Positions 33,906-43,110 of a DNA stretch of 56,891 nt are shown one piece after another (the stretch's first letter is position 1; each line of letters begins with the position of its first letter). Location: assembly GCA_002787695.1 (NCBI GenBank), contig PCXL01000026.1:1-56891 (forward strand), in the 5' to 3' direction. The position numbers and the translations under genes are program-made. The notes below the pieces were generated by a model. It was not told the origin of the DNA and made no database searches. It was given only the letters and a program-made list of their open reading frames with translations. The DNA comes from Candidatus Zambryskibacteria bacterium CG10_big_fil_rev_8_21_14_0_10_42_12 (GTDB lineage Bacteria; Patescibacteriota; Minisyncoccia; Phycocordibacterales; 1-14-0-10-42-12).

Positions 33906-34793
33906 CTAGTTTGTTTGAGGGGCCTGTGCATTGTAGACAGAAAAATGTGGCACAACTCCAGGCACAACAAGTATTGTTCCTGTTGCTCCCTCATTTCTTA
34001 AGCGAGTTCTATCTGCTTCTGTAGGCACTTCGTACTCCGCAATCATTTTATGTTCTGCGGCAGTACTAATAAAGTTATCAATATTTGTTGCTGTTGCAGG
34101 GGTTCCGGGCGTAAAATTTGCATCAATACATGTTCCATTATAATGACACTGATCTTTATGTTTAGTCGTTGTAGGAGGAAAAGCTTCAGTGATTTGCCAA
34201 TTTGTACCACTCATATCTTGATTAAAAGCTTGTAGTTTCGCAATCATTTCTGCATCCAATTCATCACCCTGTCCTTGTTTAAGTGGAAGCCTTGTTCCTG
34301 CAAGTGATGAGCATGTTGTACAAAATTGGTTATTTGGACCTGCCGCACCATTGTCTGGTGATCCAGAACCTGGTATTACCAAAGGTTGAACGGTGGTTAC
34401 TGGCCTTTGAATCTGGAAATTAAATTGAAGCAAATTCGGATTGATTGTATTTAGTATAAGCCAGGTGGAGATTGCTAAGAGTAAACCGAGTATCGCATTT
34501 TTGATGTGCTCCCTTCCCTCTTGTTTCTTTTGAAATGCATCTGTTGTCATGTACACAAAACCGGCATAAATAATCATGATAACTGCCAGAATTCCCGCAA
34601 CGCCCAACACAAATCTATACATGCCATTTATATATCCTGCAAAATCAGTTCGTGTCACCTCAGTGCCTCCTTGACCGAGCGGTAAAGGGGCGAGGAGCGT
34701 ATACTCTCGTGATTCTTGGGCAAAAGAAATCATTGGTACACACGAAAGAGCGAGAGAAAGTGTAAATAGTAGTGAGATGAATCCTTTTTTCAT
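33906..34793 (-). CDS. VirB2/TrbC-like membrane protein with C-terminal M15/DD-peptidase-like region
   Basis: Signal peptide; two TM helices (FVLGVAGILAVIMIIYAGFVYMTT, HIKNAILGLLLAISTWLILNTINP); C-terminal TEAFPPTTTKHKDQCHYNGTCIDANF...VPHFSVYNA. Confidence 0.7.
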   Translation of the reverse strand: MKKGFISLLFTLSLALSCVPMISFAQESREYTLLAPLPLGQGGTEVTRTDFAGYINGMYRFVLGVAGILAVIMIIYAGFVYMTTDAFQKKQEGREHIKNAILGLLLAISTWLILNTINPNLLQFNFQIQRPVTTVQPLVIPGSGSPDNGAAGPNNQFCTTCSSLAGTRLPLKQGQGDELDAEMIAKLQAFNQDMSGTNWQITEAFPPTTTKHKDQCHYNGTCIDANFTPGTPATATNIDNFISTAAEHKMIAEYEVPTEADRTRLRNEGATGTILVVPGVVPHFSVYNAQAPQTN

Positions 34794-34794
34794 G

Positions 34795-35832
34795 TTAGAA
34801 GACTGAATTATTAGTGATTGGTTTTATGAGTATTGAAAAACTTTCTTGTAGAGATTGTAATAATTTATTTTCATTCTCAACAGATAGTGAAATATTTACG
34901 CGCCCTTCCTCAACACCGGACGGTCTTCTCAGTACCAGTTTTTCTTCCAAAGGTCCTTCTTTCACAGTGTGACCGTTCATTCTCCACATTGCATCTGTTA
35001 ATCCATTACCACGGTCGCTTATATCTGAAAAATATGGCACTGCACGGAGCCACAACTCTTCTTTTTGTAGATCAAATGAATTCGTAATACCCTTCTCTAA
35101 ACGAAAACCAAGGAGAGGGTCTTCCTCATATAAAACAAGCTCAGGTTTACCTGGATTGATTGAAACAGATTTTTCGACCGTTATTTGTCCATCACGAGTT
35201 GTTACTACTACAGTAAGTGTAAATGGGCGAGACAAAAAATCTTGCTCGATAACAATGAAATTTCTCCCGTATCCAGAAGAACCTTGTAATACGCTTTTAT
35301 TTTTTGACCAGGTGTACACCAGGTCTGATGCGGGTACTTTTCCGTTTTGTGTATAAATCTGTGGAATTGCAGTAAATACCAAGGTGGATTGTAGGACTGC
35401 TCTCGCCTTCCCTTCATAAAATGGTGGTGTATAGCCACGAGACTCCCAAATAATATCGAGTTCGGCTGGTGCGATAGTTATTTGTCTGCGAACAACATCT
35501 GTACTGTTTGGTATTTGTAAGATGGCCTCCAAGCGTATTATTTGCCCCCCTGCTCCAGTTTGGAATGAGAATATTTTTTCTCCTACTCCCTGAGATACCA
35601 CTTTTCCATTGATCGCCCAACCAATAAAAGCAGCATTCAAATCAAAACTGTTTGTGGTAAGTGTCGCAGTGACTGGTGTATTGGGTCCAGGATTGGTAGG
35701 TGTGAGGGAAATTTCAACACTTGGCTCAAAAATATTTGACAAGTTTTGTGCTGATAAAAAATTAAACGGCACAACTATAAGTGCAATAAAAGAAAGTAAG
35801 TACAAAACTGATCTGGTGGTATTGAATAGCAT
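34795..35832 (-). CDS. Secreted protein with Ig/PKD-like beta domains, hypothetical
   Basis: Signal peptide; EISLTPTNPGPNTPVTATLTTNSFDLNAAFIGWAINGKVVSQG. Confidence 0.7.
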   Translation of the reverse strand: MLFNTTRSVLYLLSFIALIVVPFNFLSAQNLSNIFEPSVEISLTPTNPGPNTPVTATLTTNSFDLNAAFIGWAINGKVVSQGVGEKIFSFQTGAGGQIIRLEAILQIPNSTDVVRRQITIAPAELDIIWESRGYTPPFYEGKARAVLQSTLVFTAIPQIYTQNGKVPASDLVYTWSKNKSVLQGSSGYGRNFIVIEQDFLSRPFTLTVVVTTRDGQITVEKSVSINPGKPELVLYEEDPLLGFRLEKGITNSFDLQKEELWLRAVPYFSDISDRGNGLTDAMWRMNGHTVKEGPLEEKLVLRRPSGVEEGRVNISLSVENENKLLQSLQESFSILIKPITNNSVF

Positions 35833-35834
35833 GA

Positions 35835-36425
35835 TTATGTTGATTCTATTGTACCAGTTACTGCTTTCTTCGGGGATGTGGGTATTTTGATACCAGTTTT
35901 ATCTTCGAGGCGCGTAATGATGATCATGAGCGTAACTCCAATGGTCCACATCCACGCAAGAACAGGTATTAGATCGATTCCAGGAATGAGCTCTAAAACT
36001 GTTGTGATTATGTATATAAAAAAACGCTTCATGTTCTGTGGACCAACAGAAACATGTTTGATGTTGAACCACGTAAAGAAAGTCAGTGTGCCAAATATGC
36101 TTATAAAAACACTGATAATAATTCCAACAACTGCCCAACTGGTTGCCATTTCTAGAATATCTAAAAGAAAAGCGGTTCCGATCATGAGCATGGCGGTCCC
36201 ATTGGTGATTCGGCTATTTTCAGAGCTAAAAATTTTAGTCGCTCTATAAGCAGTCCTTGCGACATTTAATTTCCCTTTTACTCCTTTGGTGCCACCTTGT
36301 TTTGCTTGAGAGAGCATTGCGCGCAGCCCCCTGTCATCTAATAGATTATCTGCCTTATCAACGCGTGGACGCTGATTAAGCAATGCTTCTCGTGAGCGAG
36401 GATATCTTTCTGTAGGGACCACCAT
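35835..36425 (-). CDS. Multi-pass membrane protein, hypothetical, in T4SS-like locus
   Basis: Several hydrophobic segments (AMLMIGTAFLLDILEMATSWAVVGIIISVFISIFGTLTFFTW); cytosolic basic N-terminus. Confidence 0.7.
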   Translation of the reverse strand: MVVPTERYPRSREALLNQRPRVDKADNLLDDRGLRAMLSQAKQGGTKGVKGKLNVARTAYRATKIFSSENSRITNGTAMLMIGTAFLLDILEMATSWAVVGIIISVFISIFGTLTFFTWFNIKHVSVGPQNMKRFFIYIITTVLELIPGIDLIPVLAWMWTIGVTLMIIITRLEDKTGIKIPTSPKKAVTGTIEST

Positions 36426-36451
36426 GTTGTACTAATTGTACAACAGATCGC

Positions 36452-38269
36452 TTATTGGACTGAATTCTCAAGTTCTTCTCGTGCGCGCTCTATGGCGAGT
36501 AGCTGTGATGGGTCAGACGTAATAATCTGATCTTCCGTATAAGAAGCGATTATTTTGATAGCAGCATGCTTAAGTCCGGCAAAGAAAATACCTTCCCCCA
36601 CACTTGATTCGATAAGTAAATATTTTTCCTCATCAGTGAGGTGAAATGTTTGTTGTAATTGGTCAATTGATGATGGGGACTGCTTCAAAAGTATTTGAAT
36701 TGATGAGTTGGTGATAATAGGAAGTCCGTACGGTGATTTGAGGAAATCATCCACATCCTGTGTGATAGTTGCCATGCCGAGATAGTATTTACGTCCTCGT
36801 TTTGCGAGTCCAAGAAGGAACGATGCGGTGTCTTCTGACTTCATCATCCACCAGGCCTCATCAATGACAAGTAAACGCTTTTTCTTTTGTTTTCTAACGG
36901 CATTCCATATGTAGTGGGTCACGATATACATGGCGACTGGCTTGAGTTCGTCTTCCATGTCGCGAAGCGAGAACACAACAAATTTTTTGTTTATATCAAC
37001 ATTTGAGGGTTTATTGATAAAACCTGCCCATGTGCCGCGCGTATATTTTGAAAGACGTTGTGCAAGTGATTCCCCTCCTTCCATGCCAGAGAGTACTAAC
37101 TCAAAATCAGACATCAGTGGTGGTTCAACGTTTGTAAGGTCAGCATCGGGTGTAATATCCTTAAGTGCGTATGTTTCAGTAATCGCGCGGTCAATAATTG
37201 CATCTTCCTCTGCAGTGAGTCCGCCGAGCATGACACGAAAAAGGCCTACGAGTTGAATGATGTTTGAACGAAGAATAGCTGATGTAGATTCATCTTCACC
37301 TGCCGGAGGCAAGTCAAACGGATTTATATGGTGTTCCGACGTAAGCGAGATATTAAAATATCGTCCTCCAATAGCCTCTGCCATATATTCGTATTCTTTT
37401 TCAGGATCAAGCACAATAACTTCGGTATCAAACATGAGGGTGCGCAAAATTTCTAGTTTTGTTGCATATGATTTGCCGGCTCCTGATTTGGCAAGGGTTA
37501 CTGAGTTGTAGTTTTCCATTGAAAACCGATCAAACAGGATCAGAGATGAGTTGTGTCGGTTGATACCGTACAAAATTCCCTGTTCGCTCGTAAGGTCAAA
37601 AGAAACAAAAGGAAAGATACTTGAAAGTGGCGAAGAATTGAGTTTCGAATGCACCTCCAAAATATCTGTACCTGTAGGCATGATAGTTCTGTACGCTTGT
37701 TCTTGCTGGAAAAGGGCTGGTTTTACGTAGACAAGCTGTGATTCGAGAATTGATTTTATTTCTGACTCGGTCTTATCAAGCTCTTCTCCGGTATCTGCAT
37801 AGATCGAAATATATAACCCTACATCAAACAGTTTTTCCTGTGCTTGTTGCAGGTTGTCACGCAATTGTTCTAGGTCTTGATATGCGGTATCAAGCATAGG
37901 ATCGCGTACGAGCCCCTTCTCTTCCCTGGCTGAAATCTGGCTTTGTACCTCAGCAACTTTTTTCTGAAATTGTTTGAGGACCTTCGCTGTTTCTACCGGA
38001 TGTATCATGATCGAAACATCAAACACCTTGTCCAAGTTTATGATAGGTGCAAACCAACTTTCTCCTAGAAAACGAGGATATGAAATCACAAAGAAACTGC
38101 GCATTATCTTGTCTCCAAGATAAATCTCTTTTGGCGTGACTTTAAGTGCGCTTGGTGCAATGATATCCTTTAGTTCTAGCGTATTTGCAGCCGCAATTTG
38201 TCCCGGCAACAGACTGGTATCTATTGCATCGCTCTCTTTTTTCTTTTTTCCAAAATCAAATAGTCCCAT
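36452..38269 (-). CDS. VirB4/TraC-like type IV secretion ATPase
   Basis: NYNSVTLAKSGAGKSYATKLEILRTLMF (Walker A), KRLLVIDEAWWMMKSEDTASFLLGLAKRGRKYYLGMATITQDVDDFL (Walker B / motif). Confidence 0.93.
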   Translation of the reverse strand: MGLFDFGKKKKESDAIDTSLLPGQIAAANTLELKDIIAPSALKVTPKEIYLGDKIMRSFFVISYPRFLGESWFAPIINLDKVFDVSIMIHPVETAKVLKQFQKKVAEVQSQISAREEKGLVRDPMLDTAYQDLEQLRDNLQQAQEKLFDVGLYISIYADTGEELDKTESEIKSILESQLVYVKPALFQQEQAYRTIMPTGTDILEVHSKLNSSPLSSIFPFVSFDLTSEQGILYGINRHNSSLILFDRFSMENYNSVTLAKSGAGKSYATKLEILRTLMFDTEVIVLDPEKEYEYMAEAIGGRYFNISLTSEHHINPFDLPPAGEDESTSAILRSNIIQLVGLFRVMLGGLTAEEDAIIDRAITETYALKDITPDADLTNVEPPLMSDFELVLSGMEGGESLAQRLSKYTRGTWAGFINKPSNVDINKKFVVFSLRDMEDELKPVAMYIVTHYIWNAVRKQKKKRLLVIDEAWWMMKSEDTASFLLGLAKRGRKYYLGMATITQDVDDFLKSPYGLPIITNSSIQILLKQSPSSIDQLQQTFHLTDEEKYLLIESSVGEGIFFAGLKHAAIKIIASYTEDQIITSDPSQLLAIERAREELENSVQ

Positions 38270-38275
38270 GGTGAT

Positions 38276-38911
38276 TTATGTAAGTGGAATTGGTTTTTCT
38301 GTCTCTCCCGGATTGAATATCTTGTAATACAACTCAATAACCTCATCTGTTCCTAGGCGCGCCACGCGAACGCCTGATCGCACGAGTCCCTGTTCAACAA
38401 CTGATACCCGTTGTTCAAGTTGTGCTCGATGTTCTTCAAACGCATTGGCCGCCTCTGCCTCAGGCGTCTGTTTCGCTTTTCTGTTAAGAAGGCCAAATAT
38501 CCCATCCCCACTTCCTATGAGCGCAGGGGTGTACGGCACGACGATAAAGAAACTTTTCGTCATAATATTGGTTGCTTCGGTAAAGCTCTTTACGAAATCA
38601 ATATATTCCCTGATCTGTATTTTCAAAAGATCATTTATCTGTTGCTTATATTGAGCTTCAAGGAGCGTGAGGTATGGTTGGATATCGAGACGGCGAGATT
38701 GTACGTATATTTGTACAGAAAAGTCGAGTGAATTCAGAAAATCTTGAAATTGCATGATGATTGCCTGTCGCTCATCCTCAGATTTGAGTGCAAAGTTGAG
38801 TGATGATGCAATAATGATGGCTCGCAATGATCCATCTTTGAGTTTTACGACACCGTTCACAACATCTTCGATCGGAACAAATTGTTGTGTTGCATTTGCG
38901 TTAATCGCCAT
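38276..38911 (-). CDS. TraC/VirB4 N-terminal-domain-like protein
   Basis: IEDVVNGVVKLKDGSLRAIIIASSLNFALKSEDERQAIIMQFQDFLNSLDFSVQIYVQSRRLDIQPY; lies directly upstream of the ATPase gene. Confidence 0.75.
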   Translation of the reverse strand: MAINANATQQFVPIEDVVNGVVKLKDGSLRAIIIASSLNFALKSEDERQAIIMQFQDFLNSLDFSVQIYVQSRRLDIQPYLTLLEAQYKQQINDLLKIQIREYIDFVKSFTEATNIMTKSFFIVVPYTPALIGSGDGIFGLLNRKAKQTPEAEAANAFEEHRAQLEQRVSVVEQGLVRSGVRVARLGTDEVIELYYKIFNPGETEKPIPLT

Positions 38912-38916
38912 GACCC

Positions 38917-39375
38917 TTATTGTAACCGGTTACCAGAAAAATTGTCAGTGGGTAATGTATGTTCTGGCGCAGTAACTGGATTTTCATTTTCCTTAACTCC
39001 AAGTTTCCACATCATATCTTTAAGTTTGCTTTGTGAAAGGTGAGGGAGACTAGTTGGTGAGACAGAAGGTGTTGTTGCAGTCTTCTGTGGTTTTTTCTCA
39101 GATTTTTTCCAAATATACAGTTTGCTGTTTAATACAAAACGTACCATTGCCTCAAGTAAGTTTACGAATCCTTTATTGTTTACTTTATAAAATGCGAGTG
39201 CTCCGGCGAGTGTAGCTACAGGAATAATGAGAATGATTGCGAGAAAGAGCGGTAAAAATCTATACAAGGCAAAACAAAGTCCTGCCCCACCGGCTAAATA
39301 AACAAACTGTTTGATCGTCAGTGGACCGATTATTTTATCTTCAATATCTATGAATTGTGGAGTCTGAAAACGCAT
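38917..39375 (-). CDS. PrgI-family (VirB3-like) protein
   Basis: MRFQTPQFIDIEDKIIGPLTIKQFVYLAGGAGLCFALYRFLPLFLAIILIIPVATLAGALAFYKVNNKGFVNLLEAMVRF. Confidence 0.9.
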   Translation of the reverse strand: MRFQTPQFIDIEDKIIGPLTIKQFVYLAGGAGLCFALYRFLPLFLAIILIIPVATLAGALAFYKVNNKGFVNLLEAMVRFVLNSKLYIWKKSEKKPQKTATTPSVSPTSLPHLSQSKLKDMMWKLGVKENENPVTAPEHTLPTDNFSGNRLQ

Positions 39376-39393
39376 AATACAAGCTTTATGCTT

Positions 39394-39759
39394 TTAGCTT
39401 TTCGCTTCAAGCTTCTTAATCATACCATTTAACATTTTACTTACTGTAGATATGTGGTTTGTAAAATTTTTGTAATCAATATCTTTAATATAGTTTAATT
39501 CATGTGCAATATTGAGCTGGGTTTCAAGTTCGGCAAGTGAACCATTGGCAATTCGTAAGAACTGAATAAAATCTTTTCTTGTACCTCTATGACGCCCTTC
39601 AGCTATATTTGAAGGCACCGAAACAGCAGATCGTCTTAGTTGTGATATGAGCCCATACAATTCAGACTTCGGAAAGTCTTGGGTCTGTTTATAAACAGAT
39701 ATAGATAAGTCCTTTGCTTCTTGCCAAACTCGTAGTTCTTTGTAAGAAGTTATTTTCAT
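39394..39759 (-). CDS. Four-helix bundle protein (S23 family)
   Basis: SYKELRVWQEAKDLSISVYKQTQDFPKSELYGLISQLRRSAVSVPSNIAEGRHRGTRKDFIQFLRIANGSLAELETQLNIAHEL. Confidence 0.95.
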   Translation of the reverse strand: MKITSYKELRVWQEAKDLSISVYKQTQDFPKSELYGLISQLRRSAVSVPSNIAEGRHRGTRKDFIQFLRIANGSLAELETQLNIAHELNYIKDIDYKNFTNHISTVSKMLNGMIKKLEAKS

Positions 39760-39807
39760 TCCTAAAGCGTACAGCGGTAAGCTTGAAGCGTAAAGCCAGA
39801 GAGCCTA

Positions 39808-40746
39808 TTAGGAAATAGGCTCTCTGTACGGATCTTGCCCATGGTAACTCTCCGCACTTTTTTCATTTGCTTGTTCTACTTCCGGAACAGGTTGTGTCTC
39901 AGGTTTTTGTGCAAGAATAGCACTTTCCGGTTGAGGTGCTGGAGCTGGTTTTATAAACGGAGGCTCTGGCTCATTAACTGATTGTGTTGGTCGCACATCT
40001 TTCTTTTGTGTCTCTGATTGATTTCCAGGCATAACACTGCCAAAACGAGAGATGTGGTGAGGTGTATATGTATATTGTGGGATTGGTTCGGGTTGTGAGG
40101 CCTGTGGTGGTGTAGGTGGAGCCGGTTGTTCTATTTTAGGTTGCTCAAAACTCTGTTGAGGTTTGTGTATAGGAAGATTTTGCGGCGGAGCACTTTGTGT
40201 CTGAGCGGCCTGCTTGCCGAAATGACTCATAATCTCAGTATCGAGCGGTTTTGAAACTGGTTTTGGTACAGGTTGTTCCATTGGTTTTGCAGGAACAATA
40301 GGAGGTGTTTGGGTAGGTGTGACTGCTGGTGGTTGTGGTGCTGGCGGCGTTGTAGTTTGTGACGGAGGAACGATACGCGCACCTGCCATGTGAAGCAACT
40401 CTTCACTGAGGTTTGGTTTTGTCACAGGTGTTTGTGGCGCAACCTCCCCTTCCTGTGCTCGATCTGACTCAAACTCTTTTATGATTGCATCAGCATATGT
40501 GTTTCCCGTCGTCTCATCGACCTGCAATTCATCAGAAATAACTTTCCCTAACTTATCATCAGCAATTTGCCCCGCGAGGTAGAAACTAATAATGATATTA
40601 ATTTTGTTACGATTCTCATTATGAACTTTTAATGACTGACATAGAGCCATAGTTTTTTCAGCAATACGTAATGAAAATATGTAATCTTTTGTTACTATAT
40701 CAAGGTTTTCAATTAACTTTTTGAAATTTTCTAAAGAATACTGCAT
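39808..40746 (-). CDS. Pro/Gln-rich disordered protein, hypothetical
   Basis: N-terminal helical region, then PPAPQPPAVTPTQTPPIVPAKPMEQPVPKP...; start chosen at MQYSLENFKK. Confidence 0.7.
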   Translation of the reverse strand: MQYSLENFKKLIENLDIVTKDYIFSLRIAEKTMALCQSLKVHNENRNKINIIISFYLAGQIADDKLGKVISDELQVDETTGNTYADAIIKEFESDRAQEGEVAPQTPVTKPNLSEELLHMAGARIVPPSQTTTPPAPQPPAVTPTQTPPIVPAKPMEQPVPKPVSKPLDTEIMSHFGKQAAQTQSAPPQNLPIHKPQQSFEQPKIEQPAPPTPPQASQPEPIPQYTYTPHHISRFGSVMPGNQSETQKKDVRPTQSVNEPEPPFIKPAPAPQPESAILAQKPETQPVPEVEQANEKSAESYHGQDPYREPIS

Positions 40747-40757
40747 GTAGAATATTT

Positions 40758-43001
40758 TTAAGCCCAATAAGTCAATCCTACCGTTGATCCTAAGTATGTA
40801 TCTAGCTTGGCTGCATTATCGCGTTCTTCAGGGGTAAATAAATCTGGATAAGTTTTTGTGTCAGCTATGAAAGATTTTATATTACCCGAAATTGCCGATC
40901 TGTCTGGAGCACTTAGTTCATCTTTTTTACGAAGTGTATCTAGAGCCTGAGGAGTTATATAAGGTGCTAAATGTTTTGATTTCAAAAGATCTGTTTTCAT
41001 TGTCGCTATTTGCTTTCCTTGCAATTTGCTTGCAACATCGCGCAAAGCCGTAATCTGTTCTGGTCGCAAAGTGGCTGGAATTGGGTCGCCTAAGATAGAG
41101 CTTATGTGTTCATTTGTGACTCGTGTTGTTTCCTTATCTCGCTCTTTTTCATCATCAATCTTTGTCATTTTCTCTGCGGTCAGTTCACGGGCTTTTTGAT
41201 TAGGAATAAACACTTTTCCTGGCCACGAAGTTGCCGGTAGACCAGCTGCCATTTGTCGCTCACTTCGTTTTGTTTCGTCCGCAACATTTTTCTTTTGTTT
41301 AACAACATTTTTCTCAGCATCCCAAACGGCTTGTTGAGCAGAAAAATATGCTGCTGTACCTTTTGTTTCTTTGGCAAGATCTGTTTTCTTCTTGGCAAGA
41401 TCTTTTTCAGCCTTTGCAAGAGCGTCTCTAGTTGTCTGTGTTGCACCAGCACGTCTCTTAATAGAAGCTTCATAGGCAGAAGCTTTTGTCTCTGCCATTT
41501 TTGCAAAACCTCCTTCACCACCTGCCTTACCCATACCATCAAAAATGATGCCACCTAATTTTGTTGAGCGTGGTTCAAAACTGCTTTTAGCTGTTCTATC
41601 TCCTGCCCATAATCCAGCCTGTGCCAAATATTTAGAGCCATACTTACCAGTACGAGACCACTCTTTGAGACGATCGTTGTCTGAAACATATTGCCCGAAT
41701 CTTCCAAAAGATCTTCTTCCGGCCCACCCTGCTCCACTGAGTGCCGCACCGCCGATGTAGTTTGTAAGAGAGCCAAAGGCGCTGCCACCACGATTTGCTA
41801 TTTGTTTTGCAAGAATAAGAGATGCAATGGCAGTTCCAATAATAAGTGAAAAATTAAACAATGATTCAAGTACATCAACACCGATTTGAGTGGAAGTTCC
41901 AGCTACTAGACTTTCCATAAAATCACCCAAATCTTTTCGGTCTGGGTTTGAATAGAGTGCGCTGATGAGCGTAAGATTGACCCATGTCATGATCATAAAT
42001 ACAGGTGCAAAAAGTGCCTGTCCTGTCAGGGTCTCCCACCATTTTTTAGAGTAACTTTGGGTTCCGGGCAGAATAATGCCGGCAAACGCCAAAGGAGACA
42101 AAATGGCTAAAAAAATAATTAAAATATACCGGACGAGCAACATAATGGCGGCCGCGGTAAACACAAACATGGTGACAATCAAAAATAAGGAAATAAGCAA
42201 ATTTGTTGAAAGAATAAATGTTGAACTTTGGCCACCTATTTCAAGTGTCTTTGTAAGACCATCCCAAGCGCTCTGAATGCCAAGCGCATTCATATAGGCA
42301 TTTGATATACCACCGGCGTAACCTCTTTCTGTAACTGTATCGGTTGGATCAGTAGAATTGCTTATTGTAGTAAAAGCATCATAAAAACCAATAGAAATAA
42401 TATTGGAAGCATCAACAATCACTTGAGTAATGAAAATACTGAAGTTTATGAGGAGTGCGACGGCGGCAACGCGTACAATAGTTTTACCCGCTTTATTTGC
42501 TCTACCGAGAATCAGTTGAATTGCCTGGTATAAAAGAATAAAAATGAAAGAAATGTTTATAAGATCGCGAATGAGTTTCCATGCAGTTTCTATACCTGGA
42601 CGAAGCACGTGCTCAGAATTACTACCCAGCGCTCCTTGCGCGGCCCGGACAATAGTTTCATCAACTATAAAATTAAAGAAAACACCAGAAACCCAGAGAC
42701 CGAAACTAAGCAGTTGAACAACAAGTTCTGATAGAACCGCGGGAATGTATGTAGTTGCATCAAAGATGGCACCGCTCCATATATCAAGAGCGTTTTTTGC
42801 CGCATTATTTATATCTGTAAGGTTAGGAGCATCGCCGTCTGATGGATCAGGTGTGTCATTGCCTCCGGGTAAGCCCGGACCTATGTCTTGAGCATATGCA
42901 ACATTGCTGGTTACATGAGGTAAAACGGTTGTCCCAACAATTAAAGAAAAAACAAAAACCACCAGCCAAAATTTTCGTGCCGAAAATAGAGATTGAACCA
43001 T
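40758..43001 (-). CDS. VirB6/TrbL-like polytopic membrane protein
   Basis: Multiple TM helices, RYILIIFLAILSPLAFAGIILPGTQSYSKKWWETLTGQALFAPVFMIMTWVNLTLI; long charged C-terminal tail. Confidence 0.85.
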   Translation of the reverse strand: MVQSLFSARKFWLVVFVFSLIVGTTVLPHVTSNVAYAQDIGPGLPGGNDTPDPSDGDAPNLTDINNAAKNALDIWSGAIFDATTYIPAVLSELVVQLLSFGLWVSGVFFNFIVDETIVRAAQGALGSNSEHVLRPGIETAWKLIRDLINISFIFILLYQAIQLILGRANKAGKTIVRVAAVALLINFSIFITQVIVDASNIISIGFYDAFTTISNSTDPTDTVTERGYAGGISNAYMNALGIQSAWDGLTKTLEIGGQSSTFILSTNLLISLFLIVTMFVFTAAAIMLLVRYILIIFLAILSPLAFAGIILPGTQSYSKKWWETLTGQALFAPVFMIMTWVNLTLISALYSNPDRKDLGDFMESLVAGTSTQIGVDVLESLFNFSLIIGTAIASLILAKQIANRGGSAFGSLTNYIGGAALSGAGWAGRRSFGRFGQYVSDNDRLKEWSRTGKYGSKYLAQAGLWAGDRTAKSSFEPRSTKLGGIIFDGMGKAGGEGGFAKMAETKASAYEASIKRRAGATQTTRDALAKAEKDLAKKKTDLAKETKGTAAYFSAQQAVWDAEKNVVKQKKNVADETKRSERQMAAGLPATSWPGKVFIPNQKARELTAEKMTKIDDEKERDKETTRVTNEHISSILGDPIPATLRPEQITALRDVASKLQGKQIATMKTDLLKSKHLAPYITPQALDTLRKKDELSAPDRSAISGNIKSFIADTKTYPDLFTPEERDNAAKLDTYLGSTVGLTYWA

Positions 43002-43110
43002 ATGAATACCTAAAGTATATCACTCTCCTCGTAAAGAAATATCTTTGAATTGGGCATAATTCAAAACAAAAACGCGCACCACCAGTGCGCGTTTTTGTTC
43101 TTCTTTCGTC

